The notes beneath the pieces were generated by a model. That model was given only the letters and a program-made list of their open reading frames with translations. It had not been told where the DNA came from and searched no databases. A stretch of 14,807 nucleotides of DNA, from assembly GCA_934589325.1 (NCBI GenBank), contig CAKTNU010000016.1, positions 1-14,807 on the forward strand. Direction: 5' to 3'. Numbering within the stretch: position 1 is the first letter of the stretch; each line of letters opens with the position of its first letter. The translations under genes were made by a program, and so were the position numbers. Shown piece after piece: positions 1 through 7,871 of this stretch. This DNA is from an uncultured Oscillospiraceae bacterium. Lineage in GTDB: Bacteria; Bacillota_A; Clostridia; Oscillospirales; Oscillospiraceae.

Positions 1-1042
1 GGGCAGTGACCGTCTCATCGGACAGAAGCCCCTGCTCCTGAAGAACATAGAACAGGCGGGTCAGGCCGATGGAAATGCCGACGCCGGGAAGCTGCTTGTC
101 GGTATAATAGCCTGCGAGATCGTCATAGCGCCCGCCGGAGCAGACGGAGCCTATCTCGGGGTGCTCTGTCATCTCTGTCTCATAGACGGTGCCGGTATAA
201 TAATCGAGGCCGCGGGCAATGGTCAGGTCGACGGCAAAATTCTCCTCCGGGACGCCGAAATCCTTGAGATAGCGCGTCACGGTGATGAGCTCGTCAAGTC
301 CCTGATCAAAGGTACCGTCCATACCGCGGTAGCGCTCGAGTGCGGCTATGACCTCGGCATTGGTGCCGGTTATGGCCATAAAGTCGAGCACGTTCTCCGC
401 CTTGCAAGGCAGCATCTTCACCTCGTCGATAAGCAGCTGGCGGACCTTCTCCGCGCCTATCTTATCGAGCTTGTCAACGGTGCGCATAATATCGCCTGCG
501 CGCTCGCTCATGCCGTTCATGGCATAAAAGCCGTTGAGCAGCTTGCGGTTGTTGACCCTTATCCTGAACTTCGTTATACCGAGGGCGGAGAAGGTTCGGT
601 ATATTATCGCGGGTATCTCGGCTTCGTTGATGATGTCAAGCTTACCGTCGCCGATCACGTCGATATCGGCCTGATAGAACTCGCGGAAGCGGCCGCGCTG
701 GGCGCGCTCACCTCTGTACACCTTGCCTATCTGATAGCGCCGGAACGGAAAGGCCAGCTCGGAATAATGCGCCGCGACGTATTTAGCCAGCGGCACGGTC
801 AGGTCAAAGCGGAGCGCAAGATCGCTGTCGCCCTTGGTGAAGCGGTATATCTGCTTTTCGGTCTCGCCGCCGCCCTTTGCAAGCAGCACCTCGGCAGACT
901 CTATAACAGGCGTATCGAGCGGCGTGAAGCCGTAGACCGAATAGGTGTCGCGCAGGATGCTCATCATGCGCTCAAGCTGCATCTGCGGGGCCGGCAGCAG
1001 CTCCATGAAGCCGGACAGTGTCCGGGGCTGTACTTTTGCCAT
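1..1042 (-). CDS. hisS: Histidyl-tRNA synthetase, 3' end cut by window edge
   Basis: Class II aminoacyl-tRNA synthetase that charges tRNA-His with histidine in the cytoplasm. About 347 N-terminal codons are present; family members are usually 410-430 residues, so most of the anticodon-binding domain lies beyond the left edge. Visible landmarks, in order: the N-terminus MAKVQPRTLSGF, motif 2 as VYRGERAQRGRFREFYQ followed by DIDVIGDG, the histidine-specific motif RGLDYYTGTVYE, and GGRYDDL followed by GVGISIGLTRL (motif 3 region). The ATG at 1042-1040 is preceded by AAAGGA at a sensible distance. The gene lies 80 nt downstream of the mgsA homologue on the same strand, and I see no T-box leader or clear promoter in that gap, so it is probably read from upstream. 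Identity is very secure; the real 3' end cannot be seen. Confidence 0.96.
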   Translation of the reverse strand, partial: MAKVQPRTLSGFMELLPAPQMQLERMMSILRDTYSVYGFTPLDTPVIESAEVLLAKGGGETEKQIYRFTKGDSDLALRFDLTVPLAKYVAAHYSELAFPFRRYQIGKVYRGERAQRGRFREFYQADIDVIGDGKLDIINEAEIPAIIYRTFSALGITKFRIRVNNRKLLNGFYAMNGMSERAGDIMRTVDKLDKIGAEKVRQLLIDEVKMLPCKAENVLDFMAITGTNAEVIAALERYRGMDGTFDQGLDELITVTRYLKDFGVPEENFAVDLTIARGLDYYTGTVYETEMTEHPEIGSVCSGGRYDDLAGYYTDKQLPGVGISIGLTRLFYVLQEQGLLSDETVTA

Positions 1043-1080
1043 ATGGAGAGTTCCTTTCTTTTATAACATGGAAATGCCCG

Positions 1081-1104
1081 AGGCGCGGTACAAATACCGC
1101 GCCT
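1081..1104 (-). other. Stem-loop between the mgsA homologue and hisS
   Basis: A perfect 10-bp GC-rich inverted repeat, AGGCGCGGTA and TACCGCGCCT, with a 4-nt loop. It sits 18 nt after the mgsA-homologue stop and about 38 nt before the hisS start. On the minus-strand transcript it is followed by CGGGCATTTCC rather than a U-run, so it is not a standard intrinsic terminator. It could be a weak or factor-assisted terminator, a processing or stability hairpin, or a structure that tunes read-through into hisS. Confidence 0.5.
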
Positions 1105-1122
1105 GAACATATTGGGCTGTGA

Positions 1123-1527
1123 TCAGCGCTTCTGGGGGTTGACGATGTTGCGCCAGTCAAGGTCGCCGCGGCGGAGTCCCTGAACCAGGACCTCGGCAGT
1201 GGCGGCATTGGTCGCAAATGGTATCTGATACTGGTCGCACAGACGCTCTATCTTATTGATATCGTCAAAGCCCTTGGGATTTGCGGGATCGCAGAAGAAC
1301 AGCACGAGGTCTATCTCGTTGAAGGAGATACGCGCACCTATCTGCTGTGCGCCGCCCTGATCCGCGTGAAGGTACAGCGTGATGGGCAGTCCCGTTGCCT
1401 CGGAGACGAGTTTGCCGGTGACATGGGTCGCACACAGGGAATGTTCCGCCAAAATGCCGCAGTACGCGATGCAGAACTGAACCATCAACTCTTTTTTTCT
1501 GTCATGTGCCATCAATGCAATATTCAT
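1123..1527 (-). CDS. mgsA: Methylglyoxal synthase homologue with altered active site
   Basis: A 134-aa MGS-fold protein. True MgsA converts dihydroxyacetone phosphate to methylglyoxal and phosphate. Family signatures: MNIALMAHDRKKELM at the N-terminus (H8, D9, K12), ATHVTGK at 33-39, GGAQQIGARI at 58-67, FFCDP at 77-81 and IPFATNAATAEVL at 102-114. Aligned by eye to E. coli MgsA, the catalytic base Asp71 (GGDQQ) is Ala60. The phosphate-loop TGTTG is THVTG, SGP is HAD, and no histidine occurs between 80 and 101 where His98 should lie. It may therefore not be a working MgsA; a changed substrate or regulatory role is possible. ATG at 1527 follows AGGAGAAACGGAG. It has its own promoter and lies downstream of the PBP2 gene, a neighbourhood where clostridial mgsA often occurs. 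Fold assignment is secure, activity is not. Confidence 0.85.
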   Translation of the reverse strand: MNIALMAHDRKKELMVQFCIAYCGILAEHSLCATHVTGKLVSEATGLPITLYLHADQGGAQQIGARISFNEIDLVLFFCDPANPKGFDDINKIERLCDQYQIPFATNAATAEVLVQGLRRGDLDWRNIVNPQKR

Positions 1528-1569
1528 CGTTTTCTCCGTTTCTCCTGTCCTTGGGTTTTATCGTATCGA

Positions 1570-1598
1570 ATTATAAACAATAATTTTGAAAACATCAA
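1570..1598 (-). promoter_or_regulatory. Sigma-A type promoter for the mgsA homologue
   Basis: On the minus strand, TTGATG (1598-1593), a 17-nt spacer and TATAAT (1575-1570) form a near-consensus housekeeping promoter in the AT-rich 95-nt gap between the PBP2 and mgsA-homologue genes. Predicted transcription start is near 1563, giving a leader of about 36 nt before ATG at 1527. No terminator hairpin is visible after the PBP2 stop codon, so read-through from the wall operon may add to this promoter. Confidence 0.75.
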
Positions 1599-1622
1599 TA
1601 TTTTTTATTATTTTCTGCGATT

Positions 1623-3749
1623 TTATTTCAAAAGTGTCATTTCCTGCTCAGACGTGTTGCTGTAGCTCCTGATATTGAGGTAAACATCGACTATCTGGCG
1701 TGCGATGAAGCCTACGGAAGCACCTGCGTGTCCTCGCTCCACCACAACGGCGACGGCGATCTCCGGATCGTCATACGGCGCATAGCAGATGAACAGCGCG
1801 TCATTCTTGATGCCCTCGCCCTTCTGCGCCGTACCGGTCTTGCCGGCAACGGTGACTGCGCAGTCATAGAAGTTGAGGTAGTTCGTGGTATTCATCGGGT
1901 CGTTCAGAACCAGTCTCATGCCCTCGTGCACGGCGTCCCAGTTGTACTGCGGGCTTTCAACGGTGCTGAGGACTTCATCCTCGCGCTCATATATCTTCTC
2001 GCTGTAGTCGTAGCTTCTGACGCTCTTGAGTATAGATGCGGAATGTCTCGTGCCGCCGTTTGCGACGGTGGCGCAGTACTCGGCAAGCTGCAGCGGTGTG
2101 AACACACTGTCCGACTGGCCGATGGCGGCCTGCAGCGTATCACCTATACGCCACTCGCTGCCGGCATAGTCCTCATGGTTTGCGGCGTTGGACATATTAC
2201 CGGTAGTCTCCGTAAGCTCTATGCCGGTGCTGACGCCGAGGCCGAAGGCGTGGGCATATTCGCCCATCGTGTCGATACCGAGGTCATGACCGACAGTGTA
2301 GAAGAAGTAGTTGCAGGAGTCGCGCAGAGCAGTGACAACGTTTTCCCTTCCATGAGTATAGCCCTGAGACCAGATCCAACATTCAGGCGCGTAGCCGTCG
2401 GCCGCGTACTTGGTGAAAACACCTTCGCACTTTATCTCGGTCGAGGTATCAAGGTCGACCTTGTCGCTAGTCAGCGCGGCTATCGCCGTGCAGGGCTTAA
2501 AGGTCGAGCCGGGGGCGTATGCGCCCATTAGAGCTCGGTTGAAAAGCGGCGTGTTTTCCGCCTTCATAAGCTCGGCGTAGTTTTCGATTATATTCGTGAC
2601 GTCATAGGTCGGCCAGCTTGCGATGGCAAGCGGCTCGCCCGTCTTGACGTTTACGACAACGGCAGCCGCACCGGTTATCTCGTACTTGCCGTCCTCGAAC
2701 TCCCACAGTCCCTGTGCGGTCTGCTCAGCCTTCTCGTTCTCACGTGTTCTTATCAGCGCGTTTACGCCGGCGTTCAGAACACGCTCGACCGCCTCCTGAA
2801 GATTTATATCCAGAGTCAGGTAGACATTGTCTCCCGGCTCCGGCTCCTTGGTGTAGACGGTACTCAGGATCGTGCCGGAGGCGTTGCGCGTCTCCTCTAC
2901 CTCGCCGTCCTGACCGTGCAGATACTCCTCAAAGGCATTTTCCGCCCCGTCCTTACCGACCATTGCGTCATTCGCATAGTCAAGCAGAGAGTATTTCTCA
3001 TATTCGGCCTCGGTCATCAGTCCTACGTAGCCGAGGATATGCGCGGCATTCTCGGTATGGTACTGGCGCGTGAACGAGCGCTTGACCTCAATGCCGTTCA
3101 GCTTGTTCTCCATGATGGAGCTTATCAGCTTCATGCTCGCATCCTGAACGAACACGTATTCACCGGTATTGACGGCGTAACGGACGTTTATCGAGTAGCG
3201 CAGGCCGGCTATCATGCGCATCTCCTCGGCGGAATAGTCGTTCGAGATGCCATATCGCGTGCGCATATAGCTCATCAGCTCAACGGCCGAAGGGCTTGCG
3301 GGCAGTCCCGCCTCCTTGAAGTCGGACGCCTTGTCCGCAAAGTACGCCTCCAGCATCGTGCGCTGGATATCGGTCATATCCGTGTACTCAAAGGGCGGCG
3401 ATTCGGTTATCGGCAGGTCGTCCGTATAGGTATCTCCGAAGCCGCGGACCATCTCTATAAGCTCGAGAATGACCTCGTTCGGATCATCGTTCGCGAACAG
3501 CTTTGTGCTGTCGATAACGAGATTGTAGCACTCCTTGTTGCTGACGAGCACACGGCCGTAGCGGTCAAGGATGTTGCCTCGGGCGGCGGTAACGACTCTG
3601 GTCTCCTTGCTTATCGCATTGACGCTGTTGTAACGCTCCGTACCCTCAACTATCTGGACCTGATACAGAAAGTAAACATAAACGCCAAGCAGCAGCACAA
3701 GAAGCACCGACAGGGTGACCAGTCTGCCCGGTTTTACGAGTTTTTTCAT
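1623..3749 (-). CDS. mrdA: Penicillin-binding protein 2-type transpeptidase (elongasome)
   Basis: Class B penicillin-binding protein of 708 aa that cross-links peptidoglycan during side-wall growth, working with RodA, MreC and MreD. One membrane anchor lies at about residues 10-31 (LVTLSVLLVLLLGVYVYFLY), then a pedestal/dimerisation domain beginning near RGNILDRYGRVL (58-69), then the transpeptidase domain from about 360. All three catalytic motifs are present: S415-T-F-K418 (nucleophile serine and lysine), S478-C-N and K637-T-G-T. It is longer than E. coli PBP2 (about 633 aa), with the extra length mostly in the N-terminal half. ATG at 3749 follows GAGGAAAAACAC, and the mreD stop codon TGA is part of that ribosome-binding site (TGAGGA), so translation is coupled to mreD. 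The mreC-mreD neighbours favour elongation PBP2 over septal FtsI. Confidence 0.93.
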   Translation of the reverse strand: MKKLVKPGRLVTLSVLLVLLLGVYVYFLYQVQIVEGTERYNSVNAISKETRVVTAARGNILDRYGRVLVSNKECYNLVIDSTKLFANDDPNEVILELIEMVRGFGDTYTDDLPITESPPFEYTDMTDIQRTMLEAYFADKASDFKEAGLPASPSAVELMSYMRTRYGISNDYSAEEMRMIAGLRYSINVRYAVNTGEYVFVQDASMKLISSIMENKLNGIEVKRSFTRQYHTENAAHILGYVGLMTEAEYEKYSLLDYANDAMVGKDGAENAFEEYLHGQDGEVEETRNASGTILSTVYTKEPEPGDNVYLTLDINLQEAVERVLNAGVNALIRTRENEKAEQTAQGLWEFEDGKYEITGAAAVVVNVKTGEPLAIASWPTYDVTNIIENYAELMKAENTPLFNRALMGAYAPGSTFKPCTAIAALTSDKVDLDTSTEIKCEGVFTKYAADGYAPECWIWSQGYTHGRENVVTALRDSCNYFFYTVGHDLGIDTMGEYAHAFGLGVSTGIELTETTGNMSNAANHEDYAGSEWRIGDTLQAAIGQSDSVFTPLQLAEYCATVANGGTRHSASILKSVRSYDYSEKIYEREDEVLSTVESPQYNWDAVHEGMRLVLNDPMNTTNYLNFYDCAVTVAGKTGTAQKGEGIKNDALFICYAPYDDPEIAVAVVVERGHAGASVGFIARQIVDVYLNIRSYSNTSEQEMTLLK

Positions 3750-3759
3750 GTGTTTTTCC

Positions 3760-4254
3760 TCATTCGATCCACTTTGCCGGCGGGAAATACACCAGCACAG
3801 CCGGCGGCAGGGACCACAGCGTCTGCAGAGCCACGGTGACGAGCATGGATGAGCTCCAGCCGTCCGAGGCCGCAGTGCCGAGCATCTGCACGACGGCAGT
3901 TATAAGGCATGCGGCCAGAGCCGCGCCCATGTACGCAAAAAAGCGGCGGTTTATGAAAAACTGCGATACAAAGCCCGCGAAAAATGCCAGCGCCGGGAGC
4001 AACAGCGTGAACATGACGGTGGTCTCCACATAGTCCATGTCCGCTAGGATCCCGAGCACAAGGCCGAATATCGCGCCCCAGCTCGCGCCCTCGAACATTC
4101 CTACCGCGACCGCGGCCGCAGGCAGCACCATCGGGCACACGCCGAGCGGCCTCACCCGTGTGAATACCGTGTTCTGCAGCATAAGCGTCAGCAGCAGGAA
4201 CACCGCATACCACAGCAGGCGGCGAGGGTTGATTTTACGAAATATTTCCTTCAA
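3760..4254 (-). CDS. mreD: Rod shape-determining protein MreD
   Basis: A 164-aa integral membrane protein of the elongasome. The N-terminus KINPRRLLWYAVFLLLTLMLQNTVF is a typical MreD opening, and four or five hydrophobic segments follow (about 15-32, 40-75, 78-98, 104-125, 138-157). The reading frame begins with TTG at 4254-4252; no ATG occurs upstream in frame after the mreC stop, and the next internal Met (about residue 25) would cut into the first membrane helix. The start lies 3 nt after the mreC stop codon with only a weak GGTGGA upstream, so translation probably depends on ribosomes finishing mreC. MreD has no catalytic residues to check; the assignment rests on hydrophobic pattern, length and position between mreC and PBP2. 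Confidence 0.9.
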   Translation of the reverse strand: MKEIFRKINPRRLLWYAVFLLLTLMLQNTVFTRVRPLGVCPMVLPAAAVAVGMFEGASWGAIFGLVLGILADMDYVETTVMFTLLLPALAFFAGFVSQFFINRRFFAYMGAALAACLITAVVQMLGTAASDGWSSSMLVTVALQTLWSLPPAVLVYFPPAKWIE

Positions 4255-4257
4255 GGC

Positions 4258-5100
4258 TCATTCCACCACTTCAAAGCTCTTAATAACGAACACCTGCACC
4301 AGCGACTCAAACGCACACTGCGGCTGCACGATGCCGTACTCTATCTGTCCGCCGGCCTCGGTCTGCACGGCGCTTATCGTGCCGATGACCAGTCCCTGCG
4401 GAAATGCGCCGCCCTGACCGGAGGTCAGCACGTCGTCCCCGACGAATATCTGCGCGCCGTCGGCAAGGAATGTCAGCTTTGCCTGCTTATTTTTCATCAG
4501 CGAGAACTCGCCCATGACCATGCCGGAGGTACCGGTGTTGCCGACGAAGGCGCCGACGGACATGTCAACGTCGATAACGGTGCTGACGGTCGCCCAGGTC
4601 TCGCCAAGCTCAGTCACCTGACCGACCAGTGCGCCGTACTCGGTAATGACCGGGTCGCCGTACTCGATACCGCTGGATGCGCCCTTGCTTATCGTAAACG
4701 ATGACGACCAGTTCGACGACGACCACAGAACGACCTTGCACGACTCCAGCTCATAGTCGGTGTGCTTTTCACGCAGCTCAAGGAGCTGGCGCAGACGGGT
4801 GTTCTCCTCTGTGGCCTCGATGCCGTCACGTGCGGCCTGCTGTGCTTCGGCAAGCTGGGCGCGCAGCGATTCGTTCTCCGCCAGCAGCGAGTCATAGTCG
4901 AACAGATAGCCGTAGATGGTGTTGAACCAGTTGACGGTCGAGCTCATGGCCTTTTGTATAGGCGCCTTGAAAATGCCGAAGGCGTTCTGACTGAGGCTTA
5001 TAGAACCGTTCCTAGCCGCCGAGCCGAGGCCGATTATCAGCGCCGCCGCCGCGACGATTATGCCTATGCGTATTCCGTTTTTCTTCAGATACTCTTTCAA
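4258..5100 (-). CDS. mreC: Rod shape-determining protein MreC
   Basis: A 280-aa protein with one N-terminal transmembrane helix (about 10-29, RIGIIVAAAALIIGLGSAA), a coiled coil (about 70-113, rich in Glu, Leu, Arg and Gln) and an extracellular beta-domain region (about 118-275) with typical MreC stretches such as YGDPVITEYGALVGQV and GDDVLTSGQGGAFPQGL. MreC links the cytoskeleton to the PBP2-RodA synthase and activates PBP2. The start is TTG at 5100-5098, overlapping the maf stop as TTGA, with GGAG about 10 nt upstream inside maf. Maf lies directly upstream where mreB is usual; no mreB is present in this window. Confidence 0.94.
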   Translation of the reverse strand: MKEYLKKNGIRIGIIVAAAALIIGLGSAARNGSISLSQNAFGIFKAPIQKAMSSTVNWFNTIYGYLFDYDSLLAENESLRAQLAEAQQAARDGIEATEENTRLRQLLELREKHTDYELESCKVVLWSSSNWSSSFTISKGASSGIEYGDPVITEYGALVGQVTELGETWATVSTVIDVDMSVGAFVGNTGTSGMVMGEFSLMKNKQAKLTFLADGAQIFVGDDVLTSGQGGAFPQGLVIGTISAVQTEAGGQIEYGIVQPQCAFESLVQVFVIKSFEVVE

Positions 5101-5669
5101 AGCAGCACCACTCCCTGTTCCTTCAGCAGCTCACCGAGGCGGCAGAGCGGCAGACCCATGACGTTGAAGAAGTCGCCCTCAATGCCGCGCACGAACAGCG
5201 CCGCCTTGCCCTGCGCACCGTAGGCCCCGGCCTTGTCCATCGGCTCGCCGGTGTCGATATAGCGCTGTATCTCACCGTCGGACAGCTCGCGGAAATGCAC
5301 GATGCTGCGTTCCGCCCCGCTGACCTCGCGGCCGTTTCTGATGACAATAACTCCGGTGTACACCTCGTGCGCCCTGCCGGAGAGACTTTTCAGCATCATC
5401 TCCGCCTGCTCGCGGGAATGCGGCTTGCCGAACACGCGGCCGTCGTGCCAGACGATAGTGTCTGCCGCGATGATAACATCATCTGCCGCACATTGCTCCG
5501 CTACCTCGCGGCCCTTTGCGGCGGCAAGCGCCGTCACAAGCTCCGCCGGGCCTGCGCCCTCGGGAGCTATCTCCTCACCCTTTGCGGGAATTATCTTCAT
5601 ATCACTGATGCCGAGCATCTCCAGCAGCTCTTTCCTGCGCGGAGATCCGGACGCCAATACGATGGACAT
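5097..5669 (-). CDS. maf: Maf-type nucleoside triphosphate pyrophosphatase
   Basis: A 190-aa Maf/YhdE-family house-cleaning enzyme that hydrolyses dTTP/UTP or modified nucleotides to the monophosphate and pyrophosphate, linked in Bacillota to division arrest. Motifs: LASGSPRRKELLEML at 5-19 (substrate loop with SPRR), E-rich GEEIAPEG, IIAADTIVWHDGRVFGKP (catalytic Asp in AADT, then GKP), SGRAHEVYTGV and DKAGAYGAQGKAALFVRGIEGDF. Length is normal for the family. ATG at 5669 follows AAGG about 7 nt upstream. The gene begins 35 nt after the U32 stop and its own stop overlaps the mreC start, which ties it to the wall-elongation operon. Confidence 0.95.
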   Translation of the reverse strand: MSIVLASGSPRRKELLEMLGISDMKIIPAKGEEIAPEGAGPAELVTALAAAKGREVAEQCAADDVIIAADTIVWHDGRVFGKPHSREQAEMMLKSLSGRAHEVYTGVIVIRNGREVSGAERSIVHFRELSDGEIQRYIDTGEPMDKAGAYGAQGKAALFVRGIEGDFFNVMGLPLCRLGELLKEQGVVLL

Positions 5670-5704
5670 AGCAAAACCTTCTTAATCAAATATATCCTGT
5701 GCCG

Positions 5705-7789
5705 TCAATCCACGCCGCGGTAGTACAGGCCACGGGTCAGCACATTGGGCTTGTAATCGGTCAGCCCAAGGTAGCCCTTTGCGACCTCGACGCACTCACG
5801 CGGGCTTTCGGTGGTGAACAGCATACGCAGCCCCCACAGGCCAAGCGCATACAGATCGTCGCGCTTGTCGGCAAGATAGAGCTTATGCGCGTTATAAATA
5901 ACATTGCGGCAGCCGAACTCCTTGACCACCGGGAACACCGAGCCCATACGGTCGGAGAGCTGGCCGGGAGTCTGGCAGTTGCAGCGTCCGGCGCTCTGGC
6001 GGATAATGCACTGATCGGAGACCATGAGCGGCAGGCGGCCGTAAATGATCACTTCCGTATCTATGGGCTTAGCCATAGCCTTTATCTGCGCAAGGCGAAG
6101 CTCAAACGAGGCCGTCGCCGATATAAACCCCGCGTCCTTGAGTACGCCGAGCGTGTAGGAGTTGAACGCATTGAGGCCGAAATCGCCCCTGACCTTCATT
6201 CCGGCCTGGCGCGCCATAAACACATGGCCGAGATTTCCTGCCAGTGCCTCGTTGACGCCGAAGTCAAACAGCTTTTCAAGCGCGGCATACACCTCGCGGC
6301 TTTGGTCGTCCGTCACCACACGCGGCAGCACCGCGACGGGGCGTGCGCCCTTGTCGATGAACGGGCGCAGCGGGTCAAAGTTTTCCGCAAGCTCCATGGC
6401 GGGGAAATATATATAGTCCGGCCGCAGCTCAGCAAGCTCGGGCGTGAGCTGTTCGGCGGTCCTGACCTGATATATCCGCACCGGGTCGGATATCGCAGGT
6501 ACGTTTGCGGGCGGCGCAGGTATCTGCAGCGTCCTTCTCTGCGGCGCCTTCTCGCGCTCCGCCGAGAGCTGGGCGATGAGCTTGCGGCGCAGCTCGTTTA
6601 TCTCGGATGCGGGCAGGTACAGTCCCGGTTCGGCCTTTGCCCGGTTTTCGACGCAGTTATATGGTGTGCCCCCGGTCTTGAACATCTGCTCGGTGAGATA
6701 CTGCTCAGTAAGCCCCTGACGCTTGGCGCGCTCCGGGACAGGGCCCGTCGCCACGGCCTTGTTCCCGTCATCGTCAAACGCAATGGCCTTGATATGCTCG
6801 CCTTTTTCCAGCACCGTGTAGAAGTGCACCGGCACGCGGCGCATTTCGCCCTCGGCATACTGCTTGCGGGCATTTGCAAATATTTTCTCCGCGTCCTTAT
6901 CCGGCTCCTCGCGGACGCCTGTCATATTCAGCTTGTCGCCGATAAAATAGCCCTGAGTGAAGCCCTGACGGGAAAATGTCTTTTCCAGCAGCTCCATCTC
7001 ATCCTTCTCGGGGCTGCGCTGCTCGCGGATGGCCTTGGCATATATCCCGGTGACAATGCCGGTGTATTCCGGGCGCTTCATGCGTCCCTCTATTTTCAGG
7101 CTTGCGACACCTATCTCCTCAAGTCTGCGCAGCTGGTCGGCAAGACAGTTGTCCTTCAGGGACAGCGGATGATCGTCCATGCGGCCGCCGAGACTGTACT
7201 GCAGACGGCATGGCTGGGCACAGAGTCCGCGATTCCCGCTTCGGCGGCCGATAAGCGCGGACATATAGCACTGCCCCGAATGGCAGAAGCAGAGCGCACC
7301 GTGGACAAATATCTCGGTCTCGATGGATGCGTTCTGTGTAATAAACTTTATCTGCTCGAACGACAGCTCTCTCGCAAGCACGGCGCGGGTGATGCCCATT
7401 TCGGCCGCGGCCTCAACCCCGGCCAGATTATGCAGGCTCATCTGCGTGCTCGCGTGCAGCGGGATGTCCGGCAGCGCACAGCGTATTGCATACGACATGC
7501 CGAGATCCTGTACGATAAGCCCGTCCGCCCCGGCATCCGACGCGATCTTCGCGGCGGAAACGGCGTCGTGCATCTCGCGGTCGTTCACGAGGGTGTTGAG
7601 CGTGACGTAGACCTTGCAGCCGCGCACATGGCAGTAGCGCACCGCCTTAACAAATTCTTCGTCTGTGAAATTCTTCGCGCCGCGCCGGGCGTTAAAATCG
7701 CCCATGCCCATATATACGGCGTCCGCCCCGTTCTGAACGGCAGCAATAACGCCCTCCGGCGACCCGGCGGGAGACAGCAATTCAATCAT
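5705..7789 (-). CDS. U32 family protein with DUF3656-type C-terminus (RlhA/YdcP-like)
   Basis: A 694-aa protein of the so-called peptidase U32 family. Members once called collagenases now include Fe-S dependent RNA hydroxylases, and the long form with a C-terminal DUF3656-type domain resembles E. coli RlhA (YdcP), which makes 5-hydroxycytidine in 23S rRNA. The N-terminus IELLSPAGSPE begins the TIM-barrel-like domain; the family signature EIFVHGALCFCHSGQCYMS is near 159-177, then GNRGLCAQPCR and SLKIEGRM. Candidate cluster cysteines are C167, C174, C190 and C215. I place the start at ATG 7789-7787, not the in-frame ATG at 7795: GAGG lies 7 nt before the former but only 1 nt before the latter. 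It is the first gene of the leftward operon. The family is secure; the exact modification target is inferred. Confidence 0.9.
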   Translation of the reverse strand: MIELLSPAGSPEGVIAAVQNGADAVYMGMGDFNARRGAKNFTDEEFVKAVRYCHVRGCKVYVTLNTLVNDREMHDAVSAAKIASDAGADGLIVQDLGMSYAIRCALPDIPLHASTQMSLHNLAGVEAAAEMGITRAVLARELSFEQIKFITQNASIETEIFVHGALCFCHSGQCYMSALIGRRSGNRGLCAQPCRLQYSLGGRMDDHPLSLKDNCLADQLRRLEEIGVASLKIEGRMKRPEYTGIVTGIYAKAIREQRSPEKDEMELLEKTFSRQGFTQGYFIGDKLNMTGVREEPDKDAEKIFANARKQYAEGEMRRVPVHFYTVLEKGEHIKAIAFDDDGNKAVATGPVPERAKRQGLTEQYLTEQMFKTGGTPYNCVENRAKAEPGLYLPASEINELRRKLIAQLSAEREKAPQRRTLQIPAPPANVPAISDPVRIYQVRTAEQLTPELAELRPDYIYFPAMELAENFDPLRPFIDKGARPVAVLPRVVTDDQSREVYAALEKLFDFGVNEALAGNLGHVFMARQAGMKVRGDFGLNAFNSYTLGVLKDAGFISATASFELRLAQIKAMAKPIDTEVIIYGRLPLMVSDQCIIRQSAGRCNCQTPGQLSDRMGSVFPVVKEFGCRNVIYNAHKLYLADKRDDLYALGLWGLRMLFTTESPRECVEVAKGYLGLTDYKPNVLTRGLYYRGVD

Positions 7790-7821
7790 GCTCATACCTC
7801 TTGCATTATAATACAGAGTGA

Positions 7822-7851
7822 ATTATAGCACATATATACCTATTGCGACAA
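7822..7851 (-). promoter_or_regulatory. Extended -10 promoter for the U32-maf-mre operon
   Basis: Minus-strand TATAAT (7827-7822) preceded by TGC forms an extended -10 element; TTGTCG (7851-7846) lies 18 nt upstream as the -35. Predicted start is near 7815, about 26 nt before the chosen ATG at 7789. The -35 overlaps the -35 of the divergent dnaD promoter, so the two may compete for polymerase. A second TATAAT lies nearer the gene (7810-7805) but lacks a spaced -35. Confidence 0.7.
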
Positions 7852-7871
7852 GTCAATTTTGATGGTATAAT
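7843..7871 (+). promoter_or_regulatory. Extended -10 promoter for the dnaD-dnaI-DUF2804 operon
   Basis: TTGCGA (7843-7848), a 17-nt spacer and TATAAT (7866-7871) preceded by TGG make a strong sigma-A promoter with an extended -10. Predicted transcription start is near 7878, giving a leader of about 41 nt before ATG 7919. The -10 box lies inside an inverted repeat, annotated separately, suggesting repression. Confidence 0.78.

Noticed and set aside
161..1066. A 301-codon plus-strand frame over hisS
   Set aside because: The complementary strand encodes histidyl-tRNA synthetase with all class II motifs; this frame is a shadow.
3746..4213. A 155-codon minus-strand frame overlapping mreD in another phase
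   Set aside because: It is rich in Arg, Gly, Ala and His with no hydrophobic segments, whereas the other phase gives a proper multi-pass MreD.
5699..7828. A 709-codon open frame antisense to the U32 gene
   Set aside because: The minus strand shows the exact U32 signature with good ribosome-binding site and promoter; the antisense product has no recognisable motif and no ribosome-binding site.
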